NCBI RefSeq assembly: GCF_001005825.1
Contig: NZ_LBHV01000001.1
Location: forward strand, 806,001 to 870,000
DNA: 64,000 bases
Reading direction: 5' to 3'
DNA from: Rhizobium sp. LC145
GTDB lineage: Bacteria; Pseudomonadota; Alphaproteobacteria; Rhizobiales; Rhizobiaceae
Positions 38,437-46,772 of the stretch are shown here, one piece after another (the first letter of the stretch is position 1; each line of letters opens with the position of its first letter). Made by a program: the position numbers and the translations under genes. The notes beneath the pieces were generated by a model, which worked only from the letters and a program-made list of their open reading frames with translations, searched no databases and was not told the DNA's origin.

Positions 38437-38988
38437 ATGAGCTTTTCCTGGACCCCGCATCGTTTTGCCGGCGGCGCGCTGGCGCTCGATGTCGCCAACA
38501 GCGTCATCCTCCGCGTCGATCCTGCCCGCAGCGTCGACCGTTTCGCCATGCCGGAACAGCTGGACGCATTCGGGGATGCGGCAAACCGGTTCTCCGCCGA
38601 GCGGGCTCTATTCGGGGAACTCGCACCGGTGGAGCCGGACAACAGAACGGGATTTCTGGCGCTGCGCGAAGCGATCGACCGCTATTTCCGAGCTCGCGCC
38701 CTGGGCCAGGATCACGACGGCCTGCTTGCGGACTTCCTGGAAAAGGCCGCCGCCATGTTGCGCAAGGCGAGCGGGTCGGCGGCGCTCGAAGCCGCCACGG
38801 CCCGTTCCGCGCTTCGGCTTCTCGCGGACGGCGAAATCGAACGCCTGAAGATCTGCGGCAACTGCGGATGGCTGTTCATCGACCGGAGCCGCAACCGCAG
38901 CCGCGCCTGGTGCGACATGGCGGTCTGCGGCAATCGCGCCAAGGCGAGCCGCCACTACCATCGACGGAAGAAGGAGGCCGAACCATGA
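38437..38988 (+). CDS. CGNR zinc-finger regulator with ABATE domain
   Basis: This 183-residue protein has an N-terminal ABATE ligand domain (FAGGALALDVANSV at the start) and a C-terminal CGNR zinc finger: [20 protein letters not shown], then C, four residues, and C in CDMAVCGNRAKASRHYHRR. Such proteins are stress-linked transcription regulators. The ATG is 7 bases after a TATAAT and has no ribosome-binding site, so it may be leaderless. It overlaps the following lipoprotein gene by ATGA. Confidence 0.88.
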   Translation: MSFSWTPHRFAGGALALDVANSVILRVDPARSVDRFAMPEQLDAFGDAANRFSAERALFGELAPVEPDNRTGFLALREAIDRYFRARALGQDHDGLLADFLEKAAAMLRKASGSAALEAATARSALRLLADGEIERLKICGNCGWLFIDRSRNRSRAWCDMAVCGNRAKASRHYHRRKKEAEP

Positions 38989-39500
38989 TGGGACGGCTTC
39001 TTGTGCTCGGTTTCGCGATGATCGCACTCGTCTCCTGCCAGCGCGAGGCCGACGAGAAACTGGCCGAACTTTCCGGCCGGATATTCGTCTTCAACTATCG
39101 CGTCGCAACCGCGACCTATCTGATTACGCTGAGAACCACGGCTCCCCTGCCCGAAGGCGGTCATGCGGAAGCGCAATTCGAAAATCCGATGGGCGGCGAT
39201 CCGCTTGTCGCGCGGGAAAAATTCTTCCCCGCCATGAACAAGATCGTGCTGACCAGCCCGAACCTGCAATGCGTGAAGAAGGACCGTCCCTACAGGGTGA
39301 CGATCAGGCTGCTTGGGCCGGACGAACAGACAATCCAGACGATCGAGACCAGCGTGACCTCGGATGTGGACCAGAGCGTATTGCCCGCAAAACCGCTCGT
39401 CGTCGGGCCGCTCTATACGCCGAACCCGGAGGTCTTCAAGGCAGACGGTAGCGCCGATTATGCGCCGGGCGGGGATTGCGCGGCTCCACCCTCCCCTTGA
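38985..39500 (+). CDS. Small lipoprotein of unknown function
   Basis: This 171-residue product has a lipoprotein signal (IALVSC, Cys17 or 18 as the lipidated residue). The remainder looks like a beta-rich domain (FVFNYRVATATYLITLRTTA), and no family is recognised. Two adjacent ATG codons (38985, 38988) have GGAGG 7 bases upstream; the first overlaps the CGNR stop. The last residues (APPSP) and the stop codon lie inside the 39487-39714 repeat, so the native C-terminus may have been replaced. Confidence 0.78.
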   Translation: MMGRLLVLGFAMIALVSCQREADEKLAELSGRIFVFNYRVATATYLITLRTTAPLPEGGHAEAQFENPMGGDPLVAREKFFPAMNKIVLTSPNLQCVKKDRPYRVTIRLLGPDEQTIQTIETSVTSDVDQSVLPAKPLVVGPLYTPNPEVFKADGSADYAPGGDCAAPPSP

Positions 39501-39714
39501 GGGGGAGGGTCGGCACATCGTGCCGGGGTGGGGTGATCTGTTTCAAGGTGTGGATGTAGGCGGCGGGCTGTTTTCCAACAAAAGCCGGGCTTTCGCCCGG
39601 CTTTCTTTGCATTAGCATTCCCTTTCGGAAATTCAGTCAACGCAGCGGGATGTTCGACATAACGTCACCCCACCCCGAACCTGCGGTTCGACCCTCCCCC
39701 TCAAAGGGAGGGTG
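39487..39714. repeat. 228-bp inverted-repeat element
   Basis: Arms of 26 bp (39487-39512 with 39689-39714) match at 25 positions, and a second perfect 13-bp pair (39524-39536 with 39665-39677) lies inside. It fills the convergent space between the lipoprotein and ndk and supplies the lipoprotein stop. It carries no gene and has no clear target duplication. Confidence 0.8.
39581..39604 (+). terminator. Intrinsic terminator inside the repeat element
   Basis: A perfect 10-bp stem AAAGCCGGGC/GCCCGGCTTT (39581-39590 with 39595-39604, loop TTTC) is followed by CTTTGC. It can end transcription from the lipoprotein side. Confidence 0.6.
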
Positions 39715-39717
39715 AAA

Positions 39718-40140
39718 TCAGCCGACGATTTCGGTGTCGGAGAACCAGTACTTGATTTCCTGGGCAGCGGTTTCCGGGGCATCCGAGCCGTGAACCGAGT
39801 GTTCGCCGATCGAAAGGGCGAAGGTCTTGCGGATGGTGCCTTCGGCGGCCTGGGCCGGGTTGGTGGCGCCCATGATCTCGCGGTTCTTGAGGATGGCGTT
39901 TTCGCCTTCCAGGACCTGAACGATGGTCGGGCCGGAGGTCATGCCTTCGACGAGCTCGCCGAAGAAGGGACGATCCTTGTGAACGGCGTAGAAGCCTTCG
40001 GCTTCGCGCTTGCTCATCCAGACGCGCTTGGAGGCGATGACCCGCAGGCCGTTGTCCTCGAATACCTTGGTGATGGCGCCGGTCAGGTTGCGCTTGGTGG
40101 CATCCGGCTTGATCATCGAAAACGTGCGTTCAATCGCCAT
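39718..40140 (-). CDS. ndk: Nucleoside diphosphate kinase
   Basis: This 140-residue enzyme transfers phosphate between nucleoside di- and triphosphates. It begins [17 protein letters not shown] and has the active-site His in [17 protein letters not shown] lies 7 bases before the ATG; four of those bases pair in the hairpin upstream. The GST gene lies upstream on the same strand with 79 bases between. Confidence 0.96.
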   Translation of the reverse strand: MAIERTFSMIKPDATKRNLTGAITKVFEDNGLRVIASKRVWMSKREAEGFYAVHKDRPFFGELVEGMTSGPTIVQVLEGENAILKNREIMGATNPAQAAEGTIRKTFALSIGEHSVHGSDAPETAAQEIKYWFSDTEIVG

Positions 40141-40147
40141 GGGTCAA

Positions 40148-40205
40148 TCCTTGTTTTCCAGAGAAAGTGGGCGGTGTTTACCCGCCCCTTTCACTGGAAA
40201 CAAGG
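40148..40205 (-). promoter_or_regulatory. Hairpin that pairs with the ndk ribosome-binding site
   Basis: In the RNA, CCTTGTTTCCAG (40205-40194) pairs with CTGGAAAACAAGG (40161-40149) with one bulged A, and an inner GC-rich helix with a 7-base loop continues it. The AAGG of the ndk site (40152-40149) is in the outer stem. The SD may be masked and released under some condition; it could also be an intercistronic palindrome. Confidence 0.6.
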
Positions 40206-40219
40206 GGGTTTCGGCAATT

Positions 40220-40909
40220 TCACGCAGCCGTCACACGGCGTCCCATACCTTCGTAGAGGTCGAGGCAGCGCTCGAACCACTGGCCGACAGGATCGCTTTC
40301 GGCAAGAATTTCTCCGCCGGTGGTGATGCGCATCCACTGCAGCGCACCGAAGAGAATGTAATCGGCAAAGAGCGGGCCTTCCCCGCCGAGGAAGTTTTGG
40401 TATCTCAAGGTTTGCCGCACCGGGTCCAGCTTCGGAGCGAAAGCCGCAATGCTCGCCTCCCGCTCCGCCCTGATCTCTTCCAGCGTCCGCCCGAGCGCCG
40501 CCTCGCGGGTCTTGCGGAAATAGGTGCGGTCGTCATCGTTCAGCATGTCGTGGATGTCCGCAACGGCGATATTGACGATGGCCGGATGGATGATGGTCTG
40601 GGAAAAGCGCTCCACGAAGCGGGACAGCGCCTTGCCGCCCTCGCCGCCGAACAGCGTCGGACGGTCGGGATAGGTGTCTTCCAGATAAAGCGCGATATCG
40701 AAACTGTCGCGGATCAGGAGATTGCCGTCCCTGAGGATCGGCACCGTTTTCGAGAAGCCGTCCTCGAGCTTGGGGATCTCGGTGAAGGGCGTCGGTTTTT
40801 CGATGAACTCCAAGCCTTTGTGCGCCAGCGCCAGCACCACCTTCCAGCAATGAGGCGAGAAGGGACGGCTCTCGTCCCGGCCGCAAAGGGTATAAAGGAC
40901 ACGGGTCAT
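40220..40909 (-). CDS. Glutathione S-transferase family protein
   Basis: This 229-residue protein has a thioredoxin-like domain (TRVLYTLCGRDESRPFSPHC at the start, cis-Pro in KTVPILRDGN, then DSFDIALYLEDTY) and a helical C-terminal domain. It is a different GST from that at 31387. Its function is not known. The start at 40909 has GGAG 7 bases upstream; the frame extends 20 residues further without similarity. ndk follows. Confidence 0.86.
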   Translation of the reverse strand: MTRVLYTLCGRDESRPFSPHCWKVVLALAHKGLEFIEKPTPFTEIPKLEDGFSKTVPILRDGNLLIRDSFDIALYLEDTYPDRPTLFGGEGGKALSRFVERFSQTIIHPAIVNIAVADIHDMLNDDDRTYFRKTREAALGRTLEEIRAEREASIAAFAPKLDPVRQTLRYQNFLGGEGPLFADYILFGALQWMRITTGGEILAESDPVGQWFERCLDLYEGMGRRVTAA

Positions 40910-41071
40910 GGGCGGGCTCCTTTCGAAATCATCGGGAGATATTGAAAACAAACAAAGACGGAAATCCAATCAGGAAATTTCATGAATGGCATTCCTCCCC
41001 GGCCTGATTGAGTCCGCACCATGATATCAGCTATCTTGACCCGCAAACCATATGGAAGGGAGTGAGGAACG

Positions 41072-41509
41072 ATGGCCGAGAGAACATCCGCGAAGTCGGC
41101 GAAGACCGAGAAGCCGGTCCTTCTTTCAGGCGGCAACCCCCAGATTCCCAAAGGGTATGGCGACGAACCGATTCAGGCCTATATCGCGGCCATGCCGGGC
41201 TGGAAAAGCGATCTCGGACGCCGGATCGACGAGATCATCGTGCGCACCGTTCCCGGTGCGCGCAAGGCGGTCAAATGGAACTCGCCCTTCTATGGCATGG
41301 AGGACGATCTCTGGTTCCTCAGTCTTCATTGCTTCACCAAATACGTGAAGGTGACCTTTTTCCGCGGCGCGTCGCTGAACCCCACCCCGGCCGGTACATC
41401 CAAATATCCGGACGTGCGCTATCTCGACATCTATGAGGGCAAGTTCGACGAAGACCAGTTCGCCGACTGGGTGAAGCAGGCCAGTCAATTGCCGGGCGAG
41501 AAAATGTGA
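41072..41509 (+). CDS. DUF1801 domain protein
   Basis: This 145-residue protein is a DUF1801 domain (YdhG/YobT-like): PIQAYIAAMPGWKSDLGRRI and the characteristic KWNSPFYGMEDDLWFLSLHC with KVTFFRGA after it. The function is not established. AGGA lies 5 bases before ATG. A second, divergent DUF1801 gene follows after 35 bases. Confidence 0.82.
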   Translation: MAERTSAKSAKTEKPVLLSGGNPQIPKGYGDEPIQAYIAAMPGWKSDLGRRIDEIIVRTVPGARKAVKWNSPFYGMEDDLWFLSLHCFTKYVKVTFFRGASLNPTPAGTSKYPDVRYLDIYEGKFDEDQFADWVKQASQLPGEKM

Positions 41510-41544
41510 GCGTCCCCACCCATGACCGAGGAGGTGTCATAACC

Positions 41545-42009
41545 ATGACGACGAGCAAGAGCGCCGCCGGGGAGGAAACAGCAGTCTCCCCTTCCGACCT
41601 GATCGATGCGAGAATTCGGGACATGGGCGACTGGCGCGGCGAGATGCTTGCGCGGCTCCGAAAGCTCATCAAGCAGGCCGATCCGGGCGTGGTCGAGGAG
41701 GTGAAATGGAGGAAGCCGTCGAACATGCTCGGAGTTCCCGTATGGGAGCATGACGGGATCATCTGCACCGGCGAGACCTACAAGGACAAGGTGAAGCTGA
41801 CCTTCGCCCAGGGCGCTTCGCTGGAAGACCCTTCCGGCCTCTTCAACTCCAGCCTCGATGGCGGCACCCGGCGCGCCATCGATTTCCACGAGGATGACGG
41901 GATTGACGAAGAAGCCTTCAAGGCGCTCGTTCGCACCGCCGTGGCGCTGAACATGGAAAAGCGGGCTGCTCGCCCCGCCCGCTCTCAGAAAAGACCGAAG
42001 GACATCTAA
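41545..42009 (+). CDS. DUF1801 domain protein, second copy
   Basis: This 154-residue protein has the same fold as its upstream neighbour: RGEMLARLRKLIKQADPGVV, VKWRKPSNMLGVPVWEHDG, and KVKLTFAQGASLEDPSGLFN. Similarity to the first is only partial, so they are old paralogues. The start at 41545 has GGAGG 11 bases upstream; a GTG at 41506 overlapping the first gene's stop is an alternative. A DinB gene follows after 3 bases. Confidence 0.8.
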   Translation: MTTSKSAAGEETAVSPSDLIDARIRDMGDWRGEMLARLRKLIKQADPGVVEEVKWRKPSNMLGVPVWEHDGIICTGETYKDKVKLTFAQGASLEDPSGLFNSSLDGGTRRAIDFHEDDGIDEEAFKALVRTAVALNMEKRAARPARSQKRPKDI

Positions 42010-42012
42010 GGA

Positions 42013-42522
42013 ATGCACCGCCATTTCCAGATGCTCGCCGACTATAACCGCTGGGCCAACCGCAGCGTCTATGAGGCCTGCGCAGGCCTGACGGAGGAGG
42101 AATACCGGGCAAACAAGGGCGCCTTCTTCGGTTCGGCGTGTCGCACCCTCAATCATCTGCTGGTGGCCGATCGCATCTGGCTCCGGCGGATGACCGGCGA
42201 AGGCCCGGCCCCCACGGCGCTGGATACCATCCTCTTCGAGGATTTTTCCGAGCTTCGAACGGCGCGCGTCGCCGAGGACGAGCGGATGATCGCCTTTATA
42301 GACAGCCTGACGGACGAGAAGCTCGCCGGACCCTTCTCCTATACGTCGCTCACCAATCCGGCGCCGTTCACCCAGCCGCTCGGACCCGTGCTTTCCCATG
42401 TCTTCAACCATCAGACCCACCACCGCGGGCAGGTGCACATGATCCTGACCGCGCTCGGCCGGCCGTCGCTGGTGCTCGACCTCGTCTATTTCCTGCGTGG
42501 AGAGGGAAAGCGCTGGATGTAA
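42013..42522 (+). CDS. DinB family protein
   Basis: This 169-residue four-helix protein of the DinB/YfiT superfamily has the metal-binding His triad: one in TLNHLLVADRIWL and two in FNHQTHHRGQVHMIL. Members are often thiol-dependent metalloenzymes or detoxification enzymes. TAAGGA lies just before the ATG. It starts 3 bases after the second DUF1801 gene, suggesting an operon of three. Confidence 0.9.
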   Translation: MHRHFQMLADYNRWANRSVYEACAGLTEEEYRANKGAFFGSACRTLNHLLVADRIWLRRMTGEGPAPTALDTILFEDFSELRTARVAEDERMIAFIDSLTDEKLAGPFSYTSLTNPAPFTQPLGPVLSHVFNHQTHHRGQVHMILTALGRPSLVLDLVYFLRGEGKRWM

Positions 42523-42574
42523 AGGCCGAACGCCCATCTTGCCTTGTCGGTAAACTTCCGCCAAAACGCCCGCC

Positions 42575-44458
42575 ATGATTACCATCACCGACCTTTCGGC
42601 CCGCATCGCCGGGCGCCTTCTCCTCGACAATGCCAGCGTGACGCTTCCGGCGGGCACGAAGGCCGGGCTCGTGGGGCGCAACGGCGCAGGCAAATCCACG
42701 CTCTTCAAGATCATTACCGGCGACCTCGGCGCGGAAACAGGTTCGGTTTCCATTCCGAAGAACGCGCGCATCGGCCAGGTGGCGCAGGAGGCGCCGGGCA
42801 CGGAAGAGTCGCTGATCGAGATCGTGCTTTCAGCCGACAAGGAACGCGCCGCCCTTCTTGCCGAATCCGAAACCGCGACCGATCCGCACCGGATTGCGGA
42901 AATCCAGATGCGCCTGGTGGACATCGACGCACATTCGGCAGAGGCGCGGGCCGCAAGCATCCTCGCCGGCCTCGGCTTCGACCAGGAAGCCCAACAGCGC
43001 CCGGCCTCGTCGTTTTCCGGCGGCTGGCGCATGCGCGTCGCGCTGGCATCGGTGCTCTTCGCCGAGCCGGATCTCCTGCTGCTCGACGAGCCGACGAACT
43101 ATCTCGACCTCGAAGGCACGCTCTGGCTGGAAGACTATGTGCGGCGCTATCCGCATACGGTCATCATCATCAGCCATGACCGCGATCTCCTGAACAATGC
43201 CGTCAACTCGATCGTCCATCTCGATCAGAAGAAGCTCACCTTCTATCGCGGCGGCTACGACCAGTTCGAACGGCAGAAGGCAGAGGCCGACGAGTTGCAG
43301 ACGAAGGCCAAGGCGAAGAACGAAGCCGCGCGAAAACATCTGCAGAGCTTCATCGACCGCTTCAAGGCGAAGGCTTCCAAGGCGCGCCAGGCGCAGAGCC
43401 GCGTCAAGGCGCTCGAACGCATGGGCACGGTCGCCGCGGTGATCGAAAATCATGTGCAGCCGATCACCTTCCCGGAACCGGAAAAGCAGCCCGCATCTCC
43501 GATCGTGGCGATTCAGGGCGGCGCCGTCGGGTACGAACCCGGCAAGCCGATCCTCAAGAACATCAGCCTTCGTATCGACAATGACGACCGCATCGCGCTG
43601 CTCGGCTCCAACGGCAACGGCAAATCGACCTTCGCGAAATTCATCTCCGGCCGGCTTTCGCCCGACGGCGGCGATATCAAACTCGCACCGAGCCTGAAGA
43701 TCGGATTTTTCGCCCAGCACCAACTCGACGATCTCGTTCCCAACGATTCGCCGGTCGAGCATGTGCGCCGCCTGATGCCGGCCGCACCCGAGGCCAAGGT
43801 CCGCGCCCGCGTGGCGCAGATGGGACTTGCGACGGAAAAGATGTCGACGGCCGCCAAGGATCTCTCCGGTGGCGAGAAAGCCCGCCTGCTGATGGGGCTT
43901 GCCGCATTCCACGCACCGAACCTCCTCATTCTCGACGAGCCGACCAACCATCTGGATATCGACAGCCGCCGGGCGCTCATCGAAGCGCTCAACGACTATG
44001 ATGGCGCCGTCATCCTCATTTCGCATGACCGCCATCTCATCGAGGCGACGGTCGATCGCCTCTGGCTGGTCAACAACGGCACGGTTTCGAATTTCGAGGG
44101 CGATCTGGAGGAGTATCGCAACCTCGTCGTCGCCTCGGGTAAAAAAAAAGAAGAAAAACCTGAGCTGACCGAAGACGCCTCCTCCAAATCCGACCAGCGC
44201 AAGGCGAATGCGGAGCGGCGGGCCTCGCTCGCGCCGCTGAAGAAAAAAATCAACGAAATCGAGTCCCTGACGGCAAAGCTTGAGAAGCAGATTCAAGCGC
44301 TCGACAAGGAGCTTGCCGACCCCGCGCTTTACGAGAAGGCGCCCGCGAAGGCTGCGGCGAAGGCCAAGGAACGCGGCGAAGCGGCGGCAAAGCTCTCCGC
44401 CGCTGAAGAGGAATGGCTGACGCTTTCCGCGGAGTACGAAGAGGCGATGGCGGGGTGA
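42575..44458 (+). CDS. ABC-F family ATPase
   Basis: This 627-residue protein has two ABC domains without membrane helices: Walker A VGRNGAGKSTLF and LGSNGNGKSTFA, signature motifs SFSGGWRMRVAL and DLSGGEKARLLM, and Walker B LLLLDEPTNYLDL and LLILDEPTNHLDI. A charged coiled coil ends it (about 530-627). It resembles YheS/Uup-type ABC-F proteins, which act at the ribosome. A run of nine A bases (44141-44149) lies in the linker just before the coiled coil. Confidence 0.92.
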   Translation: MITITDLSARIAGRLLLDNASVTLPAGTKAGLVGRNGAGKSTLFKIITGDLGAETGSVSIPKNARIGQVAQEAPGTEESLIEIVLSADKERAALLAESETATDPHRIAEIQMRLVDIDAHSAEARAASILAGLGFDQEAQQRPASSFSGGWRMRVALASVLFAEPDLLLLDEPTNYLDLEGTLWLEDYVRRYPHTVIIISHDRDLLNNAVNSIVHLDQKKLTFYRGGYDQFERQKAEADELQTKAKAKNEAARKHLQSFIDRFKAKASKARQAQSRVKALERMGTVAAVIENHVQPITFPEPEKQPASPIVAIQGGAVGYEPGKPILKNISLRIDNDDRIALLGSNGNGKSTFAKFISGRLSPDGGDIKLAPSLKIGFFAQHQLDDLVPNDSPVEHVRRLMPAAPEAKVRARVAQMGLATEKMSTAAKDLSGGEKARLLMGLAAFHAPNLLILDEPTNHLDIDSRRALIEALNDYDGAVILISHDRHLIEATVDRLWLVNNGTVSNFEGDLEEYRNLVVASGKKKEEKPELTEDASSKSDQRKANAERRASLAPLKKKINEIESLTAKLEKQIQALDKELADPALYEKAPAKAAAKAKERGEAAAKLSAAEEEWLTLSAEYEEAMAG

Positions 44459-44487
44459 GCGATTTCGCTTCAGTGCTCACCATCGTC

Positions 44488-44577
44488 ATCCTCGGCCTCG
44501 TGCCGAGGATCTGACCATTCGGACAAGGCCGCTGCGGTTGCAGATGTTCGGGACATCCTCGGGTTAAACCCGAGGAT
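44488..44577. repeat. Double-hairpin repeat after the ABC-F gene
   Basis: Two hairpins built on ATCCTCGG/CCGAGGAT (44488-44510, and 44554-44577 with longer stem) flank a 43-base spacer. They are similar to each other in inverted orientation. It may serve as terminator as well as being a mobile-type repeat. Confidence 0.65.
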
Positions 44578-44671
44578 GGGCAGGACGGCGAGAGCATTTG
44601 CACTCAAAGCCAGTTGTCAGTTCATTCTCTCGTGCATAGGTAAGGGCTTCCCGCAAAAGGAGGCTCGGCCC

Positions 44672-46714
44672 ATGGATCTTTTCCTCGAAACCGACGACGA
44701 CCCGAAGACGATCGCCTTCGTTGCCGAGCGCAACGAACATTCCGACCGCCGGTTCAGGACGCCGGAATTCGAGAAGGATCGCGATGCCTTGAAGGCGATG
44801 ATCGAGCGCGAGGACCGCCTGATCGTGCCGACGCGGCGCGGCCGGTGGCTGTTCGATTTCCATCGCTCGAAGAACAACCCGCTCGGCATCTGGCGCCGCC
44901 TGCCGGCCGATCAGGAGCCGCGCCCGGAAGCTCCTTGGGAAACCGTCTTCGATGTCGACGACTTCTGCAAACAGGAAGGCAAGCGCTGGATCTATTCCGG
45001 CGCGATCACCTCCCCCTATGAGCCGACGCGCGTGCTGCTCATCCTCTCGGAGGGTGGCTCCGACCAGTTGCGGCTCGTGGAATTCGATACGGAAACGAAG
45101 ACGATCGTCGACGGCGGCTTCGACACGCCGCCCGCCCGGGCGCATGCCGCCTGGATCGGTCCCGATGAAATCGCCTATTTCGGCTCGGTAGACGAATTTT
45201 CCGCAACCCGTTCCGGCTGGCCGCGCGTCGGCCGCGCCCTCAAGCGCGGCGTCAAGCCACAGGATGCGCCGATCCTGTTCGAAGCCGGCAAGGACGACGT
45301 CTATGGCGAGGCCGGCATCATCGACCCGCTGTTCTGGGGCGGCAAGCCGGACGAACGCAAGATCGAGGTCTTCACGGTCGGCCACGAGATCGGCAAGACC
45401 AGCCTCCATGTGAGGGATGCCGGCGGCAATATCCACCGCCTCGACCTGCCGACCGAGGCGGATACCGACCTCAACCACACGCATGTGCTCTGGCGGGCGA
45501 AGACCGACGAGCGCTATCCGATCGGCAGCCTGATCCTGCAGGATTTCACGCCTTTCGGCTCCGAACCGCTCGGCAAGGCACGCGTGCTCTTCACGCCGAA
45601 GGACGGCCAATCGGTCTCGCAATTTTCCCTGCTCAAGACCTGGGCCGTGTTCGTCGTCAGCGACCGCATGGTTCCGAAACTCTTCCTTCTCGACCTGACG
45701 AAACCGGATGCGGCGCCGGAAGAGCTGCCGCTGCCGGTCGGACTGCAAACCGTGAGCTTCCGCCTGCTCGATGCGGACCTGACGCTCGGCGAGGAGATCC
45801 TGACCGTCGTCGGCCAGGGCTTCCTTCTCCCCTCCACCGCCTATCGCCTCGACCTGACCGACCACGACGCCCGGCCCGAACTCGTTCCGACCGGCTCGTC
45901 GCCTGCCTATTTCGATGCTGAAGGCATGCGGTCCGAGCTTCTCGAAGCGGTCTCGGAAGACGGCACAAGAGTGCCCTATCACATCGTTTTCCCGAAAAGC
46001 TGGACCAAGGGCGAGCTGCCGGTGCTGATGTACGGCTATGGCGGCTTCGCGGTACCATTGTCACCCGTCTATTCCGGTGCATATGGCCTATGGCTCGGGC
46101 AAGGCGGCGCCTTCGTGCAGGCCTATATCCGCGGCGGCGGCGAGCTTGGTCCCGACTGGCACAAGACCGCCAAGGGCAAGGGCCGCCACAAGGCATTCGA
46201 GGATTTCGTCGCGGTTGCCCGCGATCTCGTCGAACGTGGCTATACCAAGCCATCCCGCATCGCCTGCAACGGCGGCAGCAATGGCGGCCTGCTCACCTCG
46301 GTGATGCTGACGCGCTACCCGAAGGATTTCGGCGCGGTATGGACCGGCGTGCCGGTGATCGACATGTCACGCTTCCACGTCTTCCCCGCCGGCAAGGCGT
46401 GGATGGACGAGTATGGCAATCCCGAAGTGGCCGACGAGCTCGACTACATGCTCACCTATTCGCCGCTTCATCAGGTAAAGCCGGCAAGCGAGGTCACCTA
46501 TCCGCCTGTCTATATCGAAAGCTCGACCAATGACGACCGCGTGCATCCCTCGCATGCCCGCCGCTTCGCCAAGCGGCTGATCGATGCGGGTCATCAACCG
46601 TTCTTCCGTGAATACGGCTCCGGCGGCCATGGCGGCGCCGGCGATACGACCGAAATGGCGGAGCGATGGGCCATGGGCGCCAGCTTCCTGCGCCGGACGA
46701 TCATGGCCGGCTGA
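44672..46714 (+). CDS. Prolyl oligopeptidase (S9A family)
   Basis: This 680-residue serine peptidase cleaves small peptides after proline or basic residues. An N-terminal beta-propeller precedes the alpha/beta-hydrolase domain. The catalytic triad is Ser536 (NGGSNGGLLTSV), Asp621 (STNDDRVHP) and His653 (GSGGHGGAG). No signal peptide is seen, so it is cytoplasmic. The start at 44672 has AAGGAGG 9 bases upstream; the open frame upstream belongs to a repeat. Confidence 0.92.
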   Translation: MDLFLETDDDPKTIAFVAERNEHSDRRFRTPEFEKDRDALKAMIEREDRLIVPTRRGRWLFDFHRSKNNPLGIWRRLPADQEPRPEAPWETVFDVDDFCKQEGKRWIYSGAITSPYEPTRVLLILSEGGSDQLRLVEFDTETKTIVDGGFDTPPARAHAAWIGPDEIAYFGSVDEFSATRSGWPRVGRALKRGVKPQDAPILFEAGKDDVYGEAGIIDPLFWGGKPDERKIEVFTVGHEIGKTSLHVRDAGGNIHRLDLPTEADTDLNHTHVLWRAKTDERYPIGSLILQDFTPFGSEPLGKARVLFTPKDGQSVSQFSLLKTWAVFVVSDRMVPKLFLLDLTKPDAAPEELPLPVGLQTVSFRLLDADLTLGEEILTVVGQGFLLPSTAYRLDLTDHDARPELVPTGSSPAYFDAEGMRSELLEAVSEDGTRVPYHIVFPKSWTKGELPVLMYGYGGFAVPLSPVYSGAYGLWLGQGGAFVQAYIRGGGELGPDWHKTAKGKGRHKAFEDFVAVARDLVERGYTKPSRIACNGGSNGGLLTSVMLTRYPKDFGAVWTGVPVIDMSRFHVFPAGKAWMDEYGNPEVADELDYMLTYSPLHQVKPASEVTYPPVYIESSTNDDRVHPSHARRFAKRLIDAGHQPFFREYGSGGHGGAGDTTEMAERWAMGASFLRRTIMAG

Positions 46715-46726
46715 CGTCTTGTTGCA

Positions 46727-46765
46727 CTCGTGAATATACACTATCTTCAAATGTATATTCACGAG
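46727..46765 (+). promoter_or_regulatory. Operator of the VapBC module
   Basis: A perfect 14-bp inverted repeat CTCGTGAATATACA/TGTATATTCACGAG (46727-46740 with 46752-46765, 11-base spacer) lies directly before the vapB start. It is a probable binding site for the VapB-VapC complex and covers the promoter. Confidence 0.78.
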
Positions 46766-46772
46766 GTGCGCC

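Noticed and set aside
44564..45982. 472-residue open frame opposite the prolyl oligopeptidase gene
   Set aside because: It overlaps the propeller part of a conserved enzyme and appears to arise from codon bias.
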